Assembly: GCA_047624005.1 (NCBI GenBank)
Contig: JBLHPE010000005.1
Span: 18,233-82,232 of the forward strand
Direction: 5' to 3'
Source of the DNA: Ascidiaceihabitans sp047624005
Lineage (GTDB): Bacteria; Pseudomonadota; Alphaproteobacteria; Rhodobacterales; Rhodobacteraceae
Length of the DNA stretch: 64,000 nucleotides
Shown: positions 10,201 to 17,379 of the stretch, piece after piece
How the letters are laid out: every line of letters starts with the position of its first letter
How positions within the stretch are numbered: the stretch's first letter is position 1
Notes under the pieces: model-generated
Told to the model about the DNA's origin: nothing
The model's database searches: none
Seen by the model: the letters and a program-made list of their open reading frames with translations, nothing else
Made by a program: the position numbers and the translations under genes

Positions 10201-10255
10201 TCAGCGCTTTGGATTTGTTCAGCAGGCGACCGCCTGTGGCAAGACGTGTGCTCAT
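7241..10255 (-). CDS. soxA: Sarcosine oxidase alpha subunit
   Basis: A 1004-residue alpha subunit of the tetrahydrofolate-dependent sarcosine oxidase, which demethylates sarcosine to glycine with oxygen, giving methylene-tetrahydrofolate and peroxide. Order: an N-terminal ferredoxin-like fold (about 1-110, with GDTLASALLAND), a dinucleotide-binding domain with GGGIAG (175-180) for NAD, and a C-terminal GcvT-like folate-binding half (from about 600). The start at 10255 (MSTRLATGG) is chosen because the frame upstream to 10405 runs into soxD. About 43 bases separate it from the soxD stop. Length matches known alpha subunits. Confidence 0.95.
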   Translation of the reverse strand: MSTRLATGGRLLNKSKALSFSFNGTTLKGFEGDTLASALLANDQVLMGRSFKYHRPRGVVASGAEEPNGLVNLGEGGKFEPNQRVTTTELFEGLKAKSQNHWPSLEFDVGAMNAKLSRFMPAGFYYKMFIHPRSFWKHVYEPIIRHAAGLGAAPKDRDADTYEHFYAFCDVLVIGGGIAGLQAAKVAGATGAKVILVEQTAHFGGRAAVDGGTVDGQSTEHFIQATVSELEAMPNVTIRTRMMGSGVYDHGYVLGYERLTDHAPELAGPRHRLWRIRAAQTITATGAIERPLSFAGNDVPGVMLASAVRDYAVNFGVSSGDRTVVVTNNDDAYRTAIALKHAGLDVPVILDARSAGTDSDLMAQAKALGIRIMMGHGIATVKGGKRVTGVEVCAQAGEGAVLEEIACDAVAMSGGWSPVVHLWSHCGGKLTWDDTQASFRPDPNRPPLGDKGQAFVRATGSANGEMTLNAILADADTCGKAAAKAAGYKAKATKGPTGSEPIERAMSPVWLMPQGAGYKLRSKAFLDYQNDVKVSDVQLAAQEGFTSVEHAKRYTTLGMATDQGKLSNINGLAILSDSLNQPIPQTGTTTFRPPYTPISMGSIGGEARGDVFQPVRRTPMYDWHDTNGADWEPVGQWRRPYAYVRDGETVHDAVMRETKNTRENLGLLDASTLGKLIVKGPDAGKFLDMLYTNMMSTLKVGKCRYGLMCSENGFLIDDGVVARIDDETFLCHTTTGGAETIHGHMEEWLQTEWWDMKVYVANVTEQYAQVAVVGPNARKALEALGGMDVSAEAFGFMEWMDGTLGGFDVRAYRISFSGELSYEIAVPASQGQAFWDALMKVGADLGVMPYGTECLHILRAEKGFIMIGDETDGTVIPQDLGLNWAISKKKTDFLGKRAQQREHMASDKRWKLVGLETVDGSTLPDGAYAVGEGTNANGQRNMIGRVTSSYHSPNLDRGIAMGLVLHGPKRMGEVITFPGTDGKTYDAKIVSPVFYDPEGEKPNV

Positions 10256-10298
10256 GTATTCAGGCCTTCGACTTGAGTATTTATGGAACGGTAAAAGA

Positions 10299-10628
10299 TC
10301 ATGAAAACGCCCCCCATGACCAACCCGGACGCTTGGCAGATATTGCATCACGCAGCGCTTTCGGAGGCTCAGACGTTTGGGCAGAATAGGTACCAAACAC
10401 TTCAAGCGTCATAGTACAACGCGCGGCATGGAACCATTTTCCACAGCCATTGTTGTGACGCCAGCGCTCTAGATGCACACCCTTAGGATTGTGACGCATG
10501 AACAAGTAATTCTCAAAATCCTCGTTCGAGGACTCTGGGCCAAAGCGTTTCAAATGCGCCTCTCCCCCCCCATGAAATTCCGTTTCTTCAGCTGTAACGT
10601 TGCAGCATGGGCATGTGAGGATCAGCAT
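10299..10628 (-). CDS. soxD: Sarcosine oxidase delta subunit (zinc-binding)
   Basis: A 109-residue delta subunit. In characterised enzymes it binds zinc through two pairs of ligands, and all are present here: Cys6 and Cys9 (TCPCC), His58 and Cys62 (HNNGC). The conserved FMRHNPKGVHLERWRH run precedes the last pair. The start at 10628 gives the usual MLILTCP beginning. It sits between a small membrane-protein gene and soxA. Compare the methylamine paralogue at 18644, where these ligands are lost. Confidence 0.92.
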   Translation of the reverse strand: MLILTCPCCNVTAEETEFHGGGEAHLKRFGPESSNEDFENYLFMRHNPKGVHLERWRHNNGCGKWFHAARCTMTLEVFGTYSAQTSEPPKALRDAISAKRPGWSWGAFS

Positions 10629-10715
10629 GAGACCGCTCCGATCTGGGGTGTAGACATACAAAAGACGGACGCCGAGAAGCGCCCGCCTGATGCGGTCCGT
10701 GAGTCTTGATTTAAT

Positions 10716-10919
10716 TTAGTCGAGTGGAACAGGTGCCGTTTGGATTGCAGGTTCAGTGACTGCAGGCTGTTCGCCCAAGCCGTCCGAAGCCGGCACTGTA
10801 CTTGTGCCAATGAACGACAAAGCAAAGATCGCAACCACAAGCACAACGCCTGCGATAAGCAATCCGCGTCCAGAAATACCTTGGCCGCGATGGATGTTTG
10901 GGTTTGGATAGTCTGCCAT
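10716..10919 (-). CDS. Small single-span membrane protein in sox operon
   Basis: A 67-residue protein with a short polar N-terminus (MADYPNPNIHRGQG), one strong transmembrane helix (about residues 20-38, LLIAGVVLVVAIFALSFIG) and an acidic/proline-rich C-terminal tail. AAGGAG sits a normal distance before its ATG, which supports real translation. It lies between soxB (stop 11074) and soxD (start 10628) on the same strand. I know of no sarcosine oxidase subunit of this type, so its role is unknown. It could belong to a family conserved in Roseobacters. Confidence 0.7.
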   Translation of the reverse strand: MADYPNPNIHRGQGISGRGLLIAGVVLVVAIFALSFIGTSTVPASDGLGEQPAVTEPAIQTAPVPLD

Positions 10920-11073
10920 TGGGAAATCTCCTTGTTACGGGAGTCCAGAAAAGCAGGTTTTGCGTGTGGATCAACATAAGCGGAAATCCCTTGCATATTT
11001 GGGCAAGGGGTGGCCGGAATGGTCCGGTTTCGTCGGCCAAACACAGCCGAAACTGGTTGAAAAAGCACGATCA

Positions 11074-12318
11074 TCAGTGCGCCACCCCAGCCGCAACGCT
11101 CTCATCAATGAAGCGGCCTTCGATATAGCGCTCCATCCCGTAGGCATCCGTCAGCGGCGATGATCCTTTGGCCATCAACTCAGCCATAGCCCAACCGGAC
11201 CCCGGGATTGCCTTAAACCCGCCGGTGCCCCAACCGCAGTTGATGAACACTCCGTCTACTGGTGTTTTGGACAAGATCGGGGAACGATCCCCCGTCACAT
11301 CCACAATACCCCCCCATTGGCGCAACATCTTTAGGCGCGACAGCATTGGGAATGTCTCGTTCAACGCGCGTACGGTTTCCTCGACGTGGTGGAACGATCC
11401 GCGTTGGGTATAATTGTTGTACCCATCCGTGCCACCACCAATGACCATTTCGCCTTTGTCGGACTGGGAAAGATAACCGTGTACTGTGTTGGCCATGATC
11501 ACCACATCCATCGCAGGCTTGATCGGCTCTGACACCAGTGCCTGCAAGGCCACTGATTCAAGTGGCAGACGGAAGCCTGCCATTTGCGCCAGATCGCCGG
11601 AGTGACCTGCAACCACGATCCCCAGTTTGTCGCAATCAATCGCACCTTTGGACGTATCAACGCCGACAACCTTCCCGCCATCACGGCGAATACCAGTAAC
11701 TTCGCATTGTTGAATCACATCCATGCCCATGTCGGAACAGGCGCGTGCATAACCCCATGCCACTGCATCGTGACGGGCGGTGCCGCCGCGTGCCTGCAAC
11801 AAGCCACCCAAAACAGGGTAACGTGGGCCTTCAAGGTTGATGATCGGGCACAGTTCTTTGACGCGTTGTGGGCTGATCCATTCAGTTGGAACCCCCTGCA
11901 ACGCATTTGCGTGGGCCGTGCGCTGATAACCCCGCACCTCGTGTTGGGTTTGGGCCAACATGATCACACCACGTGGGCTGAACATAACGTTATAGTTTAG
12001 ATCTTGAGACATCGTTTCGTACAAGGACCGCGACTTTTCGTACAAAGCAGCCGACGGGTCCTGAAGATAATTAGAGCGGATGATCGTGGTGTTTCGGCCT
12101 GTGTTGCCGCCACCAAGCCAGCCTTTTTCAATGATCGCTACATTGGTGATGCCGAAGTTCTTGCCCAGATAATAGGCCGTTGCCAAACCATGCCCGCCGG
12201 CCCCAATGATAACCACGTCATATTTGGATTTCGGTTCAGGTGCCCGCCATGCGCGTTCCCAACCAGCATGATAACGGATCGCTTCGCGTGCGATGGCAAA
12301 AGCTGAATAACGTTTCAT
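11074..12318 (-). CDS. soxB: Sarcosine oxidase beta subunit
   Basis: A 414-residue FAD/FMN subunit of heterotetrameric sarcosine oxidase, the site of sarcosine oxidation. It has the FAD-binding GAGGHG (39-44) in DVVIIGAGGHGLATAYYLG and the loop GNTGRNTTIIRSNY. His183 in ARHDAVAWGYARA matches the histidine that carries covalent FMN in known enzymes. It is the first gene of the operon; its promoter should lie in 12319-12605. It is clearly paralogous to the gene at 17380 (same start MxxYSxF and same motifs). Confidence 0.95.
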   Translation of the reverse strand: MKRYSAFAIAREAIRYHAGWERAWRAPEPKSKYDVVIIGAGGHGLATAYYLGKNFGITNVAIIEKGWLGGGNTGRNTTIIRSNYLQDPSAALYEKSRSLYETMSQDLNYNVMFSPRGVIMLAQTQHEVRGYQRTAHANALQGVPTEWISPQRVKELCPIINLEGPRYPVLGGLLQARGGTARHDAVAWGYARACSDMGMDVIQQCEVTGIRRDGGKVVGVDTSKGAIDCDKLGIVVAGHSGDLAQMAGFRLPLESVALQALVSEPIKPAMDVVIMANTVHGYLSQSDKGEMVIGGGTDGYNNYTQRGSFHHVEETVRALNETFPMLSRLKMLRQWGGIVDVTGDRSPILSKTPVDGVFINCGWGTGGFKAIPGSGWAMAELMAKGSSPLTDAYGMERYIEGRFIDESVAAGVAH

Positions 12319-12605
12319 AAGCGTGGCTTTCGATTAAGGACCAAACAAGGCCTATCAGTTGGGGCAGCAGATGGGATTCGGACTTCTCCCTTATCTTGGC
12401 TTTGTTCTGACCCAGATGCAAAATAAGAGGATACTACCTGCGGCACTTTTTTGCAGTTTTGCGACAAGCAAACAAAGCCAATTGGCAAGTTGAAGTGTCC
12501 AGTTCTGATCAATTGGCCGTGGGTTGATGAAACACGCGTCCAATTGCCCCTTTTTTTAACGAGCACACGCGGTTACATCCATCATAACACTTGAAAGGCG
12601 GCGCA
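12319..12605. promoter_or_regulatory. Divergent promoter region, soxB / ccmI
   Basis: A 287-base gap between divergent genes, AT-rich in places (for example CACTTTTTTGCAGTTTTGCG near 12443-12463). Only the ccmI ribosome site, AAAGGCGG at 12594-12601, is clear. No operator or riboswitch is recognised. Confidence 0.4.
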
Positions 12606-13847
12606 ATGGCGTTTTGGATTATTACTATTGGGTTAACGGTTGTTGTCGCAGGGCTTCTTGCACTTGCACTGGTCCGTCGTGACGACAAGTCGGACGGCAA
12701 AGCGGACTACGACTTGCGGGTTTACCGCGATCAGTTGACCGAAGTTGACCGCGATCTCGAACGTGGTGTTCTAAGCGACGCCGACGCAAGCCGTGTGCGC
12801 ACCGAAGTCTCCCGCCGAATATTGGCCGCTGACACTGAACGACGCGTCGAAAGTGATCGCAGCGGCGGCGCACCCAAGGCGCTGGCAATAGCCCTTACGC
12901 TGATTTTAGTTGGCGGCAGCTTCACGATCTATAAGGGGTTCGGCCCTGTCACAGGCCTTGGCGCGCCCGGATACGGTGACTTAGCATTGGCGGAGCGGAT
13001 CGCATTTGCAGATGAATTACGCGAAACCCGCCCGTCGCAAGCGGAAGCAGAGGCCAGCCTCCCAGAGCAACCTCAAATCGCCGAGTTCAATGAAGACTAT
13101 CTAAAGCTTGTCCAAACCCTGCGTGACACGATTGCTGCCCGTCCTGACGACATCCAGGGTCACGTCCTATTGGCACAAAACGAATCCAATTTAGGCAACT
13201 TCATTGCCGCCTATGGCGCACAGGGACGTATTTTGGACCTTAAAGGCGACGAATCCACGACAGAAGACCTGACCCGTTATGCAGATCTATTGGTACTGGC
13301 GGCAGGCGGATATGTCTCTCCCGAGGCAGAACAAGCGGCCCGTGTGGTCCTGTCTCGTGCCCCTGACAATGGCATTGCACGCTATTACATGGGGTTGATG
13401 ATGGCCCAAACCGGACGTCCAGATATGGCGTTCCGCGTTTGGGATCGTCAACTTCGCAACGGACCAGAAGATGCGCCATGGATTGCGCCTATCCTTGCCC
13501 AAATCCCCGAAATGGCCCAACGCGCTGGCGTAAATTACCAAATCCCCGCTATTGGTTCTGCTCCCACCCGTGGTCCAACATCTGGCGACATCGAAGCCGC
13601 CAGCGAAATGACAGGTGCCGAACGCATCGAGATGATCGAGGGCATGGTGGCCGGACTGTCTGATCGCCTTGCAACGGATGGTGGTCCGCCAGAAGAATGG
13701 GCACAACTGATCGGGGCGTTGGGTGTCTTGGGGCGCACAGATCAAGCATTTGCCATCTTCAAAAACGCTGAAATCGTCTTTGCTGATAAACCATCAGCAA
13801 TCGATCTCATCACGCGCGCCGCACAACGGGCCGGTGTGGCCGAATGA
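12606..13847 (+). CDS. ccmI: Cytochrome c biogenesis protein CcmI
   Basis: A 413-residue protein of the system I cytochrome c maturation pathway. CcmI presents apocytochrome c to the CcmFH haem ligase. It has an N-terminal membrane helix (about residues 2-22), a short cytoplasmic leucine-zipper-like loop with YDLRVYRDQLTEVDRDLERGVL, a second helix (about 92-110), then a periplasmic TPR region with AARPDDIQGHVLLAQNESNLG-type repeats. The start at 12606 has AAAGGCGG upstream. It overlaps ruvX by four bases (ATGA). Confidence 0.92.
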   Translation: MAFWIITIGLTVVVAGLLALALVRRDDKSDGKADYDLRVYRDQLTEVDRDLERGVLSDADASRVRTEVSRRILAADTERRVESDRSGGAPKALAIALTLILVGGSFTIYKGFGPVTGLGAPGYGDLALAERIAFADELRETRPSQAEAEASLPEQPQIAEFNEDYLKLVQTLRDTIAARPDDIQGHVLLAQNESNLGNFIAAYGAQGRILDLKGDESTTEDLTRYADLLVLAAGGYVSPEAEQAARVVLSRAPDNGIARYYMGLMMAQTGRPDMAFRVWDRQLRNGPEDAPWIAPILAQIPEMAQRAGVNYQIPAIGSAPTRGPTSGDIEAASEMTGAERIEMIEGMVAGLSDRLATDGGPPEEWAQLIGALGVLGRTDQAFAIFKNAEIVFADKPSAIDLITRAAQRAGVAE

Positions 13848-14320
13848 TCCTAGATGACGTTGCAGAATTTAACGCGGCCCTTACGCCAATGCGCCCCATC
13901 ATCGGATTGGATCTAGGTACCGTCACCATTGGCTTGGCTGTATCTGACACGTTTTTGGGCGTGGCCTCCCCTCTTGAGACAATCAGACGCAAAAAATTCG
14001 GACTGGATGCAGCGCGTTTGTTAGACGTTATGGAAAAGCGCCAAATCTGCGGATTGGTCCTTGGCCTGCCCCGCAATATGGACGGATCAGAAGGCCCACG
14101 GTGCCAAGCGACACGCGCCTTTGCCCGTAACCTCGAAAAACTATGGGCCGGCCCTATCACATACTGGGATGAACGTCTCAGCACTGTTGCTGCCGAACGC
14201 GTTCTATTAGAGGCGGATACGTCTCGCAAACGTCGCGCCGAGGTCATTGACCATGTCGCTGCTGGGTTTATCTTACAAGGATTGTTGGACCGTTTGCGGG
14301 TCTTGAGGGCTTCACTATGA
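13844..14320 (+). CDS. ruvX: RuvX/YqgF Holliday-junction resolvase-like
   Basis: A 158-residue RNase H-fold protein of the YqgF/RuvX family, involved in rRNA 5'-end processing and/or resolution of DNA junctions. Signature runs are IIGLDLGTVTIGLAVSD (about 19-35, catalytic Asp), GLVLGLPRNMDGSEGPR, WDERLSTVAAE, and RAEVIDHVAA near the C-terminus. It starts inside the ccmI stop and overlaps the DUF1289 gene by four bases, so the three are one translationally coupled operon. There is a longer N-terminus than usual (about 16 residues), so a later start (MRPIIGLDLG) is possible. Confidence 0.92.
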   Translation: MILDDVAEFNAALTPMRPIIGLDLGTVTIGLAVSDTFLGVASPLETIRRKKFGLDAARLLDVMEKRQICGLVLGLPRNMDGSEGPRCQATRAFARNLEKLWAGPITYWDERLSTVAAERVLLEADTSRKRRAEVIDHVAAGFILQGLLDRLRVLRASL

Positions 14321-14562
14321 CAACTCCACTAAGTGATCCGCCTGTTTGGCGGCGCAATGAAATCGAAAGTCCATGCATCCAAATCTGTGTGGTGCATCCC
14401 GCAACCCGTCTTTGTACCGGCTGTAATCGTTCAATTGATGAAATCGGGCGCTGGTCCAAGATGCATCCCGATGAGCGGTCAGAAATTATGGCCGAGTTGC
14501 CATCACGTCAATCCGCACCAACGGGACGCCGTGGCGGTCGGGCCGCGCGGTCAAAACGTTAA
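14317..14562 (+). CDS. DUF1289 protein
   Basis: An 81-residue protein with the DUF1289 cysteine pattern: ESPCIQICVVHPATRLCTGCNRSIDEIGRWSKM, with Cys at about 20, 24, 33 and 36, probably a small metal-binding site. The tail is basic (RRGGRAARSKR). Its function is unknown in the family. The start overlaps ruvX (ATGA), and the stop overlaps the convergent oxygenase gene by four bases. Confidence 0.9.
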   Translation: MTTPLSDPPVWRRNEIESPCIQICVVHPATRLCTGCNRSIDEIGRWSKMHPDERSEIMAELPSRQSAPTGRRGGRAARSKR

Positions 14563-15293
14563 GCTAACCAATCACGCGGATTCGGAAATTCTGGGCGTAA
14601 AAACGCTATCATACGTCCCTCTTTGACAGGCACATGTGTATGGTCCCAGCATTCCGTGCCATGTAATGCGAAACGATCTAGCAAGAAAGATCCACCCACT
14701 TTGCAAATGATCGGGACCATCTCACAGCGTTCAAATACTTCACGCCGTGCAGCTTGATACACGTCCGTAATATCCACATCAGCGGGCATATGATCGCCAA
14801 TCGCGTCGACTAAGGCGCGCTTCATAATGTGATGGCTGCCTTTCCACACAACGGTCGGGGCGTTAGACACTTCGTTTAGAGGCAGACCCAGAATATAAGC
14901 GTGGGCTTCTTGCGCATAGCGACGTTTGTCTGGCCCTACTGGCAACAATCCATCAACATGGGCGGCGCGACGGTTCAGCCGATAGCGATGATTTACTTCG
15001 CTCTCATCAACGTCTTTTTGTGGATAGCCAGCGTAGATAATCGAAATTTGTGCGTGGTGCAGCGGCAGTGTTGGCACATCCCACGGCCCATCAAGTGGTA
15101 CACCGCCAACCGTCCCATTCACATCATTGTCCAGGGTGTCGACTCCCACAAACCACGTTCTTTGATGGCGCATCTGAGCGTCCAAAATATCTTTATCTGC
15201 CGTCAGTTCAAGGGTTCGTTGATACGCCGCCTGCGCCCAACGCAGCACGCGTGGATCAGACCCAAAGGTCACAAATCCGTCACGCGCCATCAT
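14559..15293 (-). CDS. PhyH-like 2-oxoglutarate/Fe(II) oxygenase
   Basis: A 244-residue protein without a close family that I recognise, but with the signature of non-haem iron oxygenases in the right order: His112-x-Asp114 (RRAAHVDGLLP), distal His211 (DRFALHGTE) and Arg227 (EGRMIAFLRP) for 2-oxoglutarate. This layout fits the phytanoyl-CoA dioxygenase/cupin superfamily. The substrate is unknown. It overlaps the upstream TauE/SafE gene by four bases on the same strand, and its stop overlaps the convergent DUF1289 gene. Binding residues are my inference from spacing, so enzymatic activity is likely but not proven. Confidence 0.65.
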   Translation of the reverse strand: MMARDGFVTFGSDPRVLRWAQAAYQRTLELTADKDILDAQMRHQRTWFVGVDTLDNDVNGTVGGVPLDGPWDVPTLPLHHAQISIIYAGYPQKDVDESEVNHRYRLNRRAAHVDGLLPVGPDKRRYAQEAHAYILGLPLNEVSNAPTVVWKGSHHIMKRALVDAIGDHMPADVDITDVYQAARREVFERCEMVPIICKVGGSFLLDRFALHGTECWDHTHVPVKEGRMIAFLRPEFPNPRDWLA

Positions 15294-16111
15294 CCCATTG
15301 TTGCCTTGCGCAACATATTCAGCGCGACCAATACCAAGAACACACCAAACGCACGTTTAAGAGGTTTTGCATCCATCGCGTGCGCCAACTTCACACCCCA
15401 AGGGGCCGTGATAAGGGTCATCGCAATGATCACGAAAAAGGCGACCAAGTTGACAGCACCGATCGTAAAGGGAGGAACCTCCATTTGCATATCCACGAAC
15501 AAGAACCCGATCACAGCAGGCACAGCAATCACCACGCCAAAGCCCGCAGCCGTCGCAACAGCGCGGTGAATGGGCGTGTTGAAAAGTGCCATCAACGGCA
15601 CCCCAAAACTACCGCCACCAATGCCCATTAGCACCGACATAAAGCCAACAGATGGGGAAAGGATCAGACGCAATGGTCCCTTTGGCATCGCTTGACCAAG
15701 ACGCCATTCAGCGCGGCCAAAACTCATGTAAACCCCGACAATCAGCGCCAAGATACCAAAGATCGCCTGCAACGTGGTTGAGCGTAATTGTGACACAACC
15801 AACATGCCCAAAACGGCCCCAACAGCGATCCCCGGTGCCCAGCCCCGCAAGATATCCCAATCCACAGCACCCTTTTTGTTGTGGCTGTGAACAGACCTGA
15901 CCGACGTCACAATGATCGTTGCCAAAGATGTCGCCAAACACATTTGCATCAACTGCGGCCCATCATACCCAAGCGTTTGAAACGCATAGAAAAACGCAGG
16001 AACTAAGACGATACCGCCACCGACACCTAACAATCCCGCCAGCACCCCCGCAAAGGCGCCAATCACCAGCAAAACCAGCAACATTTGGATCAACAACATC
16101 GTTTCAGGCAT
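15290..16111 (-). CDS. TauE/SafE-family anion exporter
   Basis: A 273-residue membrane protein with about eight transmembrane segments in two homologous halves, each with a glycine-rich motif (GLLGVGGGIVLVP at about 26-38 and MGIGGGSFGVP at about 160-170). The family exports sulfite, sulfoacetate or other small organic anions. The specific substrate is not evident. It is coupled to the PhyH-like gene (four-base overlap), so the two may deal with one compound. It lies nine bases after dusA on the same strand. Confidence 0.88.
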   Translation of the reverse strand: MPETMLLIQMLLVLLVIGAFAGVLAGLLGVGGGIVLVPAFFYAFQTLGYDGPQLMQMCLATSLATIIVTSVRSVHSHNKKGAVDWDILRGWAPGIAVGAVLGMLVVSQLRSTTLQAIFGILALIVGVYMSFGRAEWRLGQAMPKGPLRLILSPSVGFMSVLMGIGGGSFGVPLMALFNTPIHRAVATAAGFGVVIAVPAVIGFLFVDMQMEVPPFTIGAVNLVAFFVIIAMTLITAPWGVKLAHAMDAKPLKRAFGVFLVLVALNMLRKATMG

Positions 16112-16120
16112 GTAATATCC

Positions 16121-17188
16121 TTAAATTCTGGTCGCTTGCGCGGCCTCTAGGTCTTGGGCGGTTTGCTGAACTTGGGCCAAAGCGGCCAAAACCAATTCTG
16201 GCCCAACACCCGGTTTGTTGGCATCATCAGATAACATCCGACGCCACATTCGCGCACCGGGTCGCCCTGCAAACAGGCCTAACATATGACGCGTGATTTG
16301 ATGCAAACGGCCGCCTGCGATCAAATGCGCCTCCATGTAAGGCAGCATCGCGTGAAGGGCTTGCTCAACCGTTGTCACCTCCCCAACGCCAAAAATTAAT
16401 GGGTCAGCAGCACTCAGAATATCGGAAGGTTGATGATACGCCGCACGGCCAATCATCACGCCGTCCAACCCATTGTCTAGAAATTCACGTGCCTGTTCGA
16501 GCGTAGAAATCCCACCGTTGACCGAGATATGCAGGTTCGGGAAATACCCCTTCATTTGGTGGACCAAGGCATAATCGAGTGGCGGAATATCACGGTTTTC
16601 CTTGGGGCTTAACCCCTTCAACCACGCCTTTCGGGCATGGATAGTCACCCGCTCACAACCCGCCCCAACAATGCGGGCCAAAAATTCTGGCAGCACCTCT
16701 TCGGGGTTCTGGTCATCAACGCCAATACGGCATTTCACGGTGACCTCGACGTCCACCTCCGCCCGCATAGCCGCGACACAGTCGGCGACCAGTTTGGGGT
16801 GCTTCATCAAGACCGCGCCAAACGTGCCGGACTGGACACGATCAGACGGACAACCGACGTTCAAATTGATCTCACGGTAGCCCGCATCCGCCCCCATCCG
16901 CGCAGCTTTCGCCAGTTCAATTGGGTCCGACCCGCCCAGCTGCAAGGCAACGGGATGCTCTGACACATCGTGGTCCAACAGGTGCATCGCCCCACCACGC
17001 ACCAACGCGGGTGAGGTCACCATTTCTGTATAAAGTAGCGCCTGACCACTCAGCTTACGATGGAAATAACGGCAATGATGGTCGGTCCAATCCATCATAG
17101 GTGCAACGCTTAAACGCGCCGCATTCTGCACACGCGGATGTACGTGATTGGTACCAGATATTGCAGTTTTGGTCAGCTTCGTCGTCAT
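16121..17188 (-). CDS. dusA: tRNA-dihydrouridine synthase A
   Basis: A 355-residue FMN enzyme that reduces uridine 20/20a in the D-loop of tRNA. The family start LSVAPMMDWTDHHCRYF, INLNVGCPSDRVQSG with catalytic Cys113, VTVKCRIGVD, VTIHARKAWLKGLSPKENR and DGVMIGRAAY are all present. The WLKGLSPKENR motif separates DusA from DusB and DusC. The start at 17188 gives a leader of about 24 residues before the conserved core, slightly long but plausible. It is first in a three-gene minus-strand run. Confidence 0.94.
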   Translation of the reverse strand: MTTKLTKTAISGTNHVHPRVQNAARLSVAPMMDWTDHHCRYFHRKLSGQALLYTEMVTSPALVRGGAMHLLDHDVSEHPVALQLGGSDPIELAKAARMGADAGYREINLNVGCPSDRVQSGTFGAVLMKHPKLVADCVAAMRAEVDVEVTVKCRIGVDDQNPEEVLPEFLARIVGAGCERVTIHARKAWLKGLSPKENRDIPPLDYALVHQMKGYFPNLHISVNGGISTLEQAREFLDNGLDGVMIGRAAYHQPSDILSAADPLIFGVGEVTTVEQALHAMLPYMEAHLIAGGRLHQITRHMLGLFAGRPGARMWRRMLSDDANKPGVGPELVLAALAQVQQTAQDLEAAQATRI

Positions 17189-17379
17189 CGATCATAAACC
17201 ATCAGGATTTGTTCGCGCCCACTTAGCACGGCTTGGCCACAAGCAAAAGCGCAGCCCTTGGATTGAACCGCCCACCATTTTGGGTCAACTCAGGTCCGAT
17301 TTGCAGGTAAATATGTCCGATTTGGAAGAGACGCCGTTGTTAATTTGCGCAATGATCAACCCAACAGGAGTCTGATTCC
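17189..17379. promoter_or_regulatory. Divergent promoter region, dusA / mgdA
   Basis: A 191-base gap that must hold the promoter of the mgdABCD operon. CAACAGGAG at 17363-17371 is the ribosome site of mgdA. A near-repeat is visible around 17288-17323: CAGGTCCGATTTGCAGGTAA and AATATGTCCGATTTGGAAG share GTCCGATTTG at a spacing of 23 bases (17293 and 17316). This could be a direct-repeat operator two helical turns apart. Confidence 0.45.
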
